A stretch of 64,000 nucleotides of DNA from Carallia brachiata (taxonomy: Eukaryota; Streptophyta; Magnoliopsida; Malpighiales; Rhizophoraceae). The notes below the pieces were generated by a model that was given only the letters and a program-made list of their open reading frames with translations, made no database searches and was not told the DNA's origin. Shown here piece by piece: positions 32,532 through 42,067 of this stretch. The stretch is from NCBI GenBank assembly GCA_021464245.1, contig JADCRB010000067.1, positions 1,767,908 to 1,831,907 on the forward strand. The letters are read 5' to 3'. Each line of letters opens with the position of its first letter. Position 1 is the stretch's first letter. The position numbers were made by a program, and so were the translations under genes.

Positions 32532-33324
32532 TGTAAACAATTTTTCAAAAAAAAAAAAAATGAAAGTCAATGGCCGGCGTTGCCAATTTGAATTGGCAAC
32601 GCCGGCCAAAGAAAAAAAATTAAAAGATTCCTTTCCCATGTGATGTTCACATGGGAAAGGAACCCTATAAATAGGCCCCTGCCCCTCAGTTCAAAACATT
32701 CAGCAAATCTGTAAACAGAAAAATTCAGAAATTTGAGAGAAAAAGAAAATTTTGAAAATCTCTCAAGAAAAATTTTCTCCTTTTCTTACGTGCTTTTACT
32801 CTGCAGTATACTCTCCTAACTCCTTTTTGAGAGATATTTCAGGGGTAAGGCCCAAAAAATTTGCTGTTTCCATTTCTAAAGTTATTTTTAATTTATATTC
32901 TCGATCGCTAGATCTGAATTTCTAGAATATAGATCTAAAATATCAAATTACTACAAATCCGGCTGGGATTAAGCCTCATACGGCCCTCAGCAAAATCCAG
33001 GCAGCTCATCCGAGAACAAGTCCCTTCGACCCTCGGTGAAATTAAGTCAGATCGGCTCAGATCAGCTCTGCGGTTCGTAACCGTAGTCAAAACGTCAAAT
33101 CAGATCCAGTTTCAGTCTACCCAGTTCAAGAAAAAGTTGTGGAAATTATTTCTGTCAAGATCAAGTTCGTGCAGCTCTTGACGGAGTCAAAAAAAGGAAC
33201 ACTAATCGGAGGATTTACGGAGATCGACCCCACGTAAATTTTCTTATATTTTTAAATTTTTATTTGTAATTTATTTTTATATTTTCGAGTTTAATTATTT
33301 TAAACTCGAAATTTACGCTTTACA
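32532..33324 (+). repeat. 3' LTR of the 12.1-kb element
   Basis: 793 bp, ending in 'tttaca' and followed by the GTTGG duplication. It has a perfect GC-rich palindrome at 32572-32607 (17-bp arms, 2-base loop) and a second perfect inverted repeat at 32628-32662 (16-bp arms around 'tgt'), then a TATA box 'tataaatag' at about 32667. This LTR would read out into the ankyrin locus on the plus strand. Confidence 0.93.
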
Positions 33325-33329
33325 GTTGG

Positions 33330-33877
33330 TGATGCTATCATCACTATCGTCACGGTTGGATTGAGAGGATTTTCTGCTTTGTTTCGTCTTTTTTACTGAA
33401 AATTTTTAGTACAGCACCCACCTTAGAGAAGTATCGGTTGGGATTTCTACTCTCTTCCCATTGTAAAGAAGTATCAATTGGTTGGAATTTTCCAGTACAA
33501 CACCCACCTTAGGTGAATTATAGAATTAGGTAACCAATGGTGGCTATTGATATGCAGTACGAAGAAATTGTAGACAACAAGCAATCGGCAAACGATAAAT
33601 CATGAAATTATTAAACAATTGGTTGAGGAATTTGCAGCAATTCATTTGTAGAACTTTTTTCTTTTGTGTTAAAATTCTTTTATCGGGGTGCAAATAAAAT
33701 TAAAAAAGAATGTCCTAAATAGTCAATTTACTATTGAACAGTAAAAGTAACAGTAACAGTAACAATTTAACTAAACGCTATAATTTTATTTTATTTATCA
33801 GTAACCTTAATCAGTAACAACAATCAGAAATTAATAACAGTAATAATAATAATCAACAGTTAAATTAAATAGGCCCT
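33330..33877. other. Sequence absent from sister copies, right of the 12.1-kb element
   Basis: No gene seen. Contains a repeated 'acagcacccaccttag' / 'acaacacccaccttag' pair (about 33413 and 33503) and ends in a 'cagtaacagtaac...attaaataggccct' stretch resembling the interior and ends of the MITE at 61112-62012. Probably the right part of an older insertion. Confidence 0.4.
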
Positions 33878-34860
33878 GAAAGACTCCTTGTTTTTCTTTT
33901 TCTTCTTCTTATTATTATTATTATTATTATTATTTATAAAAAAAAAAAAGTCTACAATTGAGCATTGAATTGCGTGAAACTAAAATTAGTGGACTTTGAT
34001 GCTATTTGATACGGACCCTTTAAAAGAAGAGTCTGCGCCTTAAGCCCAAAAAGGCCGAGTGTAAAATCCGTTTCCGTGGGAAACCATTTAATTCTCTAGC
34101 TCTAGTTCATGGGCACGAAAATCGGGTTGTGGAACACAATGCAATACGGAATTGGAGAGCATATAATTGGAAGAAATCTAAACTAGGTCCAAATAACGCA
34201 TTTGTTGGGTTGACATTAAATCTCAAACTCTACCGTATAGCAAATTCCTCCTTTTCAGGCATCTGCAATGTTTGTGTGAGCCTAAACATAGCCTTTTAAG
34301 GCACAATTCTAAAACAGTGAAATTCAAGTCGTTTGACGAGGTATTACTTTTCCTCCTTTGGCCTTGGGTCAACGTCCAACAAAGGACAAATGCAAGCTGC
34401 CGATAATGTCGACCAAAGGAGCCCCCGCCTGCAACATGGTAGCCAACAGCGAACTGGGTAAAAGTGGCCTGGATTGGAAATATAGGCCGGCCTGTTTCAT
34501 TGCAGGTATGGACGCGTGTTGGACATTTTATCACCCCCCACCACCCCCCTCCCCTCACCCCCAGAGGCCGAACAACCATTTGGAATGCGCTGAAGTTTCT
34601 GTGCTGGACGCTTACAATAAAATATAATTGATTGTATTTTTAATGTAATTGTATTAATTTTTTTAAGAAATTTTTTTAATATATTACGTATAAAATTTAT
34701 ATTTTAAATTTTATGGTAATATTTATTTAATTTTAAATTTTAATTTTATAATTTTTTTCAAAAAAAAAATTCCAAAAAAATACAACACAGTCAAATCTTT
34801 TGCAAGCAGTTACATTTTAGGAGTATTCGGACAATTACATTTATCCGGACACTACGTCTA
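33878..34860. repeat. Duplication unit backbone, copy 2 (second part)
   Basis: 33955-34190 matches 2480-2710 and 44965-45210 ('gagcattgaattgcgtgaaac', 'gtttccgtgggaaaccattt'). 34245-34450 matches 46515-46720 ('catctgcaatgtttgtgtg', 'aacgtccaac.aaggacaaatgcaagc'). A (TTA)n run lies at 33907-33935. The ORFs at 34223 and 34358 are not conserved between copies. Confidence 0.65.
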
Positions 34861-35285
34861 GGTTCAAAACCGCACCCTTTGTAATAATAAATGTACAAAA
34901 GCATCCAAAACCTTCGTCGAATCAATCGGACGAACTTTATAGCTGTAGACAACTTGATATCTCGAGACATGACATTTGGCGTATTTTCCATGCCATCTCA
35001 AAAAATGGGTCAAGCAATCAATAAGCCATTAACGAAAATCAAATTACCATCCGCTTAAGTTTTCCTGTTTACGTGGAGAAATTTCAATCATAAAGAGTCT
35101 GAATTAGGGCTCAAATGAAAACATTACGTAGGGCCATAAGATTCAGAGAAATTTGGTTGTCCAGAGTTCTAAACTTTTGGGTGCAAACAAATAAAAGGAG
35201 TTCATACAACATCCCATGCCACGAGAAACCCATGCTCAGTGGCATTCGCAATAAGGCAGCTGTCCTCAGCAAGGAAGTATTTTTA
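34861..35285. repeat. Duplicated segment matching 47975-48385
   Basis: Shared landmarks: 'aatgtacaaaagc.tccaaaacctt', 'gtagacaacttgat.tctcgagacatgacatttggcg', 'attcgcaataaggcagct.tcctcagcaag'. At 35285 this copy runs into a HEATR1-like fragment, while the 48-kb copy runs towards the receptor-kinase gene. No coding sequence recognised. Confidence 0.7.
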
Positions 35286-35340
35286 TTTGCATAAAGTATA
35301 ATTCTGCTGACTTATGACATGCACGATTATCGGTATGCCA

Positions 35341-35578
35341 CAGGTATTTTTACAAACTAGGAGTGAGAAGATGAGAACTCGAATTTTAGGTTTACGAATT
35401 GTGAAGTTTCTTCTGGATAATGTGAAGGAAGAATATCTAGTACTCCTACCGGAAACTATTCCATTCCTTGGTGAATTGCTTGGGGACGTGGAGCTGCCTG
35501 TCAAATCCCTAGCACAAGATGTTCTCATGCAAGGAGATGGAGTCCATGAGTGGTGAAAGCCTTCGGCAGTATCTCATG
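35341..35578 (+). pseudogene. HEATR1/UTP10-like gene fragment (C-terminal exon)
   Basis: After a splice-acceptor-like 'tatgccacag', the frame encodes VFLQTRSEKMRTRILGLRIV, KEEYLVLLPETIPFLGELLG and DVELPVKSLAQDVL, the conserved C-terminal end of plant HEATR1/UTP10-like ARM/HEAT proteins, which act in small-subunit pre-rRNA processing in the nucleolus. The end of the protein (EMESMSGESLRQYL) is also readable but one frame away (35537-35575), so a small indel at about 35530 breaks it. No upstream exons are seen nearby. It looks like a displaced last exon, possibly with its 3' UTR (35580-36300). Confidence 0.75.
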
Positions 35579-36345
35579 TGATTATGTACGTGACACGCCC
35601 GTTTTGAATTTTGGGCTGCTCGATGCGTTAGTTCTTGGAATTTTACAGCAGAGATGGAAAGCTATAAACGTTTCAAACCGGGAAATGTGTGAATTTCCAG
35701 CTTTAACTAGAAGAAGAGGAAATCGGCATGCCAGCAAATTGAGATGAGGCCGTGCCCATGAACCCTCTCAAGCTAATGAAGTCAAACTAATGGTCGCATT
35801 CTTTTATCCCATATACGTCTTCAAGAAGCTATATTCTGTGTACATAAGAAATTTTGTTTGTTTAGTATTTATTGCCTGAATCGATAACCAAAATTTTCTC
35901 TTTCTTCAGACAAGTTTTTTCAAACGCGGTTATCTTATTATTCTGTAGATTTTGTGTCAGGTCTATTAAATTTTTATGTCTTCAAAATTTCATCAAATTC
36001 TTGATTTCGCTTTTTGATTTCATAGTCCTGTTGGCAAGATCGAAACTATGTAAAAATTATTTCGAAAACCTTTTGTATGAGCTACATGTGTAGGAAAAAT
36101 CTGTGTGCCCGTTTGACGTCAATTTTCAACTTCTCAAATTCAATGGCCTCGAGATTCTTTTCCTTTTCTTTTTGGACAAGAATTTTCAGTTTCTTTTATA
36201 AAAAATTGCAAGGTCATAAAAATCGTGAAATTATACAGTGGTTGAGTTTTATCATGTTAGAATCCAGCATGATACGCTAGACGACTGATTGTGGCGGTGT
36301 GTTAATGTTAATCTAATCAATAGACATACTTATCATTACCTTTCG
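35579..36345. other. Possible 3' UTR of the HEATR1-like fragment and spacer
   Basis: No coding frame of interest. T-rich sequence follows the fragment's stop and has no match in the other duplicated units, so it probably arrived with the fragment. Confidence 0.4.
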
Positions 36346-36349
36346 GATC

Positions 36350-38520
36350 ACAAAATTAGAATAGACGCAAATGGAGGTAACTATTGTTATGCCTTTTCAT
36401 AGAGACGGCTAATTAAGGATTGTAGGAGAGAGGCCAGTCTTATTAATTTATTTTTTTGAGTATTAGGAGGTTATTTCAATCGTATACTACACAATAAATT
36501 AGTTCTTTTCATTCCTATAAAGCTCAAATTATTTTTGAATCAAGATTTTTGTAACGAAAGTTTAAATTTTCATAATTAAGATTTTTAAAATAAAAATATA
36601 AACTCTTAATTATTGAGATATTTTCTAATGGGCTCAGTCATCTCTTTGTCTGCAGCTGAGTACATATGAAAATTTAAAAATCATGGATTTTCAAGCAATC
36701 TTCCACGAAAGTATAGGGAGCCAAGAATTGCTTTTCCTTTGCTGCTACCAGGATGTTCTTGGAAGACCGAGGCGGGACTGCGTACGTAAGAATTAAGACA
36801 ATAGATTATAGTCCCTAAATCATTCTCAGTAAAGGAAAAACATTAGAGGACATAAAGTACTGGACAGAAAAAGTGTTAATAATATAACTGTAACTCATAT
36901 TTGTGCAACCGTGTTAATTTTTTGTATAATAAAAAATTATATTATAATTTGTTGTACCACATTTTATTAGTTTTATTGTACAAATATTCATAACTTTTGC
37001 ATTATTGATAAATTTTCTGTCTTCTTGCCTCTCCTAATGGATCCCGTCAGTAAAATACTGAAATTCACACCATTTCACGTTTCAATCCAATTTTGAAGAA
37101 TCGGCTAAGTTAATTCATTTATTCCTTTTTTTTTTTTCACTGGACGAACAAATAGTCAATTGTCGAATTGTGTGAACTTTTAAAATTTAATTATGTTCTA
37201 CGAACTGAAGCCTGGCAAAATTCCTCCTCCACTTTTCATCCAAGTTTGCGGATATATAGCAGCAATGTTGCCGTATGCTGTCGATCAATTCAATTAGACA
37301 CGTCCGGTCTACATTTCCATGTCACGGTTGGTGAATATGCATAACAATTTCCACGAAACTAAAATATAATAATTCCTATGTTGATAAATACATAATAAGA
37401 CGGTTGGTTTGGGTCACTCTAGATGGTTTTTGTTTTTGTTTTTTTTTTTTTTTTGTCATTCTGATTGTACGGAAAGAGAAAAAAGAATGTATAATGCCGG
37501 GTTACAGCAATTTCTCCGAAACTAAAATAACGTGGAGGAAAAGATGTGAAATTAAGAACAAAACGTGAAAGGCAAAACCGAGTAAATTGTATCGAACCAG
37601 AAGGTGCAAGAACGCGGAGATCAATGGTCAATGTGGCGAGGAATCTTTTCAAATTGAAGAAAATTAATGTTTTAGAGCAATTTCCCTCTAAACTTAAATG
37701 ATAATAAAACAGACGTTGATGGAATGTGAACCAAATTTGGAATTCCAAGCAAGTTTTAAGATGTTTGTTTGGTCATCTCTTTTGGACAACGAAAACGCGC
37801 GCGTAGTAAATTAGTTGGGAAATCTCACAATTAAATTGTGTTTTTGTTTTTGTTTTTTTTTTTTTAAATGTTTTTGGGTCCATGTAATTGATCCCTTGTA
37901 TTTAATGTTTTTTTTTTTTGTTCAAAAAAAAAAGAGTCAGGCAAATTATAATCTTTATATGTAATAAAAAATCATGAATAAAATTTTGGAGTTTGAGTAG
38001 ATATCATGCGACTCCATAGCATGCCTCATATCATGCATGCATCCAACTGTGAATTAGATCACAAGCAATTCACCATTGAATACATGCATGTTATGAGACA
38101 TGCCACCAAGTCCCACATCGTCAACATTATATTTTCCCAAAATTATATATTATGTGTTGGTTGATGAAAGAAAGACATAAGCCTCATTAATCAATCTAGT
38201 AGACAAATTTTATAGTAAAACAAGGTATTAATAATAGAACTATTCAGAAAATAAATGCAGGCATAGTAAAAGGCCGAAGCTATCAATTTATCTTCAAATT
38301 ATAATTTGTCCCATCTAACAAACACCTCACTTCCATCATATTTTCTCGTTCAGATGAATCAGGGTGCATTAAAATATATACCAAAAGACTCATAGAAGAA
38401 AGAAAAGGCCCCAAAATGAGATGGAGAAGAAACACAAGAATTTCCGATAAAGAGAAATCAAACCATTGGAGTGATAGAAGATGTGTGTCTTTCACTGAAT
38501 TTGAAGTTCTCTCATATTTT
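36350..38520. repeat. Segmental duplication block B, copy 2 (3' flank of ankyrin gene)
   Basis: Near-complete match to 11755-14390, with about 140 extra bases at about 36835-37050 and a deletion of about 450 bp near 38380. The ORF at 37419-37748 corresponds to 12698-12943 but is not kept at equal length. Confidence 0.75.
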
Positions 38521-38552
38521 AATTTTTGACACCCATTTGGTGAGATTTAGTT

Positions 38553-41500
38553 TTAAGGCGGATTAAAGGTTAAACTTGCCCCATCTGATTGGCTGTAACT
38601 CCCACCTTTGGCCTCAGCCGAGAAAACAAATATTTTGCTATAGCAGTTGCTGCTGTTCCCCAAAATGAAGGCTATGGCAAATAACCACACAAAACTGGAG
38701 CCGGAAACATCGCGGGTGCCGATTCTTACAAAGAATTTTGGTAGGATCTTGCTAAGAATAAGACTGTAAGCAGTGAACGCCGCGGCCACAACGCAAAAAA
38801 GAACTGTCCCAAAAGGGAGTGACCAAATCAAAACCACAATTGTGCCCATACTCAGTAGGACTCCAATCGTGATGCACAACATGAGGTAGAAGATGGTTGG
38901 CAATTGACCAGATATCACCCCCACGAAATAAAAATTCTTCCGCTCAGTCTCTTTGGAAAATCCTTGAGGCAGATTGCACATGACGGTGAAAGCCGTCCCA
39001 ACGATCATCACTAGCACCACCAAGAGAACATTCCTCATTTCCAATGTCCACGATGAGAACAATCTCGCTTTCCATGGACAAGGAAGTGTTGCCATGGACT
39101 GCGAGGTATACGGCATCTGAGGACTGAGCGAACGACCTTCAACTGCACCAGCCTCCAGGAGAATGTGGCCAATTTTGCGAGCCGCTTTGTCGCGAGAAAT
39201 TTCGTAGTACACATCCAAGGCTGTGCGATCGCTGTTGTTCAAAGAGTTGATGCGCATAACTACCCGCCTTGTTGAAGTAGCAGTATCAGGGAACAGCAGT
39301 TGCACAATCTGAATTTCCATTAGTTAATTAGTTGTCATTAGTTATCAATTGAAATTTTCCATCATATCTCAAAAAAAAATATTTCATTTCATTTCAGTGA
39401 TTGTTATCACCATGTCATATGTCAGCAGTAATATTGTCTTAATACAAGGCCACCTCAAGCATTCCTGGCTCAAAGGGTAGTTGGGATGCTTTTTTTTTTT
39501 CTTTTTTTTCGTGTTCATAAAAGAAGAGAGAGCACAGTATCTCACAGTCCTGTCACGTGGATGTAAATTTATGTCATGTAATTATGCATCTAAAAAAGGG
39601 TAACGAATGCAATGTGTAAATATGCATTAAGTGTTGTGTCATGTAATTCTTTAAGAAATTTAAGTGGAGAGCGATAGAATTAGTGCTGTTACATTAATCT
39701 AAGAATTTAAGTTTCAAAATTTCCCTCTCAAGTTTTAGATTGATTTGTTTGAATAAGTCAATAAATGTTATTCTAGTATGACCTAATTTTAATATTTAAA
39801 AGTTTGTTTGTTAGATCAGCTACTTTTATGTAACTCATTTTATTTTTGAATTAATTTTATCTTATAAATTTCTTATATAAAGTAATTAGATTATCGATAA
39901 AAATTAGAAGAATGAGATTTACACCTTTTCTTCTTACTGAAATCTCCAACAAATTTCTCTTCTTTACTGCAATTCTCTGCATCTATAATTTTTTTTTAAT
40001 ATCATAAACTAGAGAATCAAACACTCATACCCAAAAACTAATATTTTTGGTCCACTAAAACCAACAATGGTATTAGAGCATGTTGCATTTGTGACCTGTT
40101 TCATGGTAGAGAGAAGAGAGTGATTTAAACACTCGAGTGATGAGTGTAAATCAAAGAGCCTCTCCCACCAAGCCAAAGAAAAACTAAAAAATGACCTCCG
40201 CAATTTTCAGATTTAGTTTTTTCTAGATATTGCAGTTTTCAAACATTTGAGTGTGAGTAGAAATCGAAATTTTTTCCAACAATATCAAAAGTTTCTTTAA
40301 GTGAAAAAAATAGAAAGTTTTCCGCCAAACCAAAAAGCCAAAGCTTTCAATTTTTCATAGAGAAAATTAAAGTTATACTAGTTTATAAAACCTAAGAAAA
40401 ATAGATATAGCTATCTTTTTCATTAAATCAAATGACCTTTATGGTTTCAGGAGGAGAAAAAATGAAATCCAATCAATTTCAAACCTGATTCATAGACAGA
40501 AAGTTTTAAGTTGCAAATATAATTCTCTTTTCATCAGAATCAGTTTCAATTAGATTTATTGATTGAGCATCAAGGAGTTTCAATGCACCATCACCAAGGA
40601 GGAGTGATAGAAGTAGTGCTGTTATATTGATAGAAGAATTCAAGTTTCAAATTTTTTCTCTCAAATTTCAGATTGATTTGTTTGAATAAGTAATAGATAT
40701 TATTTTAGTGTGATTTATTTTTGATTTAAAATTTATTTTTTAAATTAGCTACTTTTATGTAGTTAATTTTATTTTTGTTTTAGTGTTATCTTATAAACTT
40801 TTTATATAAAGAAGTTAGATATCAATAAAAATTAGAAGAAAGAGACTTACATCTCTTCTCCTTGCTGAAATTTCAGCAAGTTTCTCTTCTTTGCTACAAA
40901 TTTCTATATCTTTAGTTTTTTTTTTTTTGCCATAAACCCAGAATCAAACACTCGTATCCAAAAACTAATTTTTTTCGGTCCATTAAAACCAACAGAGAGA
41001 AATGAAAGGAGGGATGAGGTAGGAATATCACCCTGGTTAGCTTGTTGAATGTTGCAATGTGCAAGACTGTATTGCCCTCATTGTCTTTCTTGTTGAGCAA
41101 ATACTCTATCTGTAGCTTCTCAATCTCCTCAACTAAAACTTCAAAAGCACCGCACTGATAGTTCTTCGCGGCAAGGTGAAGAGCCGTCTCCTGCTGGGAT
41201 GTCAGCCTTTGAAGCGACTCCGGACATGCATCGACCAAAACTCTTATTGCTTCCTCGTGTCCTTTCATGGCACATATATGCAGAGGAATCATAGACAGAT
41301 TGTCCTCGACAAGACAAGCCTGGGGATCCATTTCCACCAGTAACTTTATGAAGGAAACATCTCCATTGCAGGAAGCTAAATGCATGACGGTGCATGATCC
41401 AAGACGGCCGTGCTTATTTTTTGTTCCCACAAGTTGGGGCTTTCTTCTGGCAATCTCCTTGGCGACCCGGAGACTGCCGTGTTTATAAGCAATAAATAAA

Positions 41501-41634
41501 GGGTTTTCCCCCGATATTCTCTCAACAGCTTCCAAGAGGTCAGGATTCGTTGAGAGTAAACACACGACCACATGAATATAGTCTTTAATGATAGCATCGA
41601 GGAAGAATGCCGCCAAGTTGTGGGATGGCACCAT
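38553..41634 (-). CDS. Ankyrin-repeat transmembrane (ACD6/PGG-like) gene, copy 2
   Basis: Two exons: 41634-41032 (201 codons, phase 0) and 39308-38553 (251 codons plus stop), with GT at 41031-41030 and AG before 39308. Together they give about 452 residues. Exon 1 has about five ankyrin repeats (ENPLFIAYKHGSLRVAKEI; TVMHLASCNGDVSFIKLLV; MIPLHICAMKGHEEAIRVLV; ETALHLAAKNYQCGAFEVLV; GNTVLHIATFNKLTR, completed by IVQLL from exon 2). Exon 2 has the hydrophobic C-terminal domain (NVLLVVLVMIVGTAFTV, PTIFYLMLCITIGVLLSMG, TVLFCVVAAAFTAYSLIL). Relative to copy 1, two bases are missing at about 38660, so the last helix (FILWGTAVTAIAKCLF) is replaced by GNSSNCYSKIFVF and another 25 or so residues. It may be a variant or a decaying paralogue. 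A TATA-like 'ctttataaag' lies at 41701-41710. Confidence 0.75.
39672..40994. mobile_element. TRIM (terminal-repeat retrotransposon in miniature), 1323 bp
   Basis: Direct terminal repeats 39672-40066 (395 bp) and 40605-40994 (390 bp), starting '(t/c)gatagaa' and ending 'accaaca', flanked by the 5-bp duplication GAGAG (39667-39671 and 40995-40999). Directly inside the left repeat is 'tggtattagagc' (40068-40079), the initiator-Met-tRNA type primer site. A purine tract 'aaggaggag' precedes the right repeat. The 538-bp interior has no protein-coding domain. It lies in the intron of ankyrin copy 2; the copy 1 intron is the empty site. Confidence 0.93.
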
Positions 41635-42040
41635 ATTGTTGGAAAAGGTAAGTCAACAAAAACCTTGTCTTGCTGAATAATCCACCGTGATAGTGGAATG
41701 CCTTTATAAAGGTTGTTTGGCGACTTTGTGAGCCTTGTTCAGACTCTGTAGCACGTCGGCAGATGCGAAGAAGCTTCGTCCACGGGATGTCGACGCTGAC
41801 CCAAAGGTGCACGTGCAACTGCAACATTGTAACTTGTCAGCAATGACGACGGTACGTAGATGGGAATTGTAGACCTCATAATCGCAAATGGCCAAGATCC
41901 ACGCATGATCCCTTTGTTTTTAGGGTCCAGATGAGGTCAACAATTCTTTCTCGTAACATTGGTTCCAACAAATAAGATTAAAAAATGTTGGGAGCTTCAC
42001 GTACGGAAGATTGAAGAGTTAAAAACTGTTAGGTTGAATT
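41632..42040 (-). promoter_or_regulatory. Upstream region of ankyrin gene copy 2
   Basis: A single copy of the 143-bp promoter/start unit that is tandemly repeated in copy 1 (TATA-like 'tttataaa' at 41702-41709), followed by the distal segment shared with 18413-18700. It includes the 'gcttcgtccacggg' site where copy 1 carries a hAT-like insertion. Confidence 0.6.
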
Positions 42041-42067
42041 CAGAAAGATACGAAAAAACAAACGAAA

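Larger units (their letters stand above)
21217..33324 (+). mobile_element. 12.1-kb Tat-lineage Ty3/gypsy retrotransposon carrying a WUSCHEL-like sequence
   Basis: Both LTRs (21217-22035 and 32532-33324) run from TGTAAAC to GCTTTACA and are flanked by a perfect 5-bp target duplication GTTGG (21212-21216 and 33325-33329). Internal order is primer-binding site, A-rich leader, gag, protease, RT, RNase H, second RNase H, integrase, C-rich spacer, WUS-like homeobox region, 22-bp tandem repeats, non-coding tail, polypurine tract. The dual RNase H places it in the Tat lineage. Pol is non-functional: at least three nonsense codons in gag-PR, a 4-base insertion at about 24455, and two tandem internal duplications (487 and 1356 bp). 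By eye the LTRs differ by only a few percent plus small indels, so the insertion is fairly recent. Confidence 0.95.

Noticed and set aside
34223..34627. ORFs on both strands at a 'cacccccctcccctcaccccc' stretch
   Set aside because: Frames are not preserved in the homologous segment at 46.5 kb, and no domain is visible.
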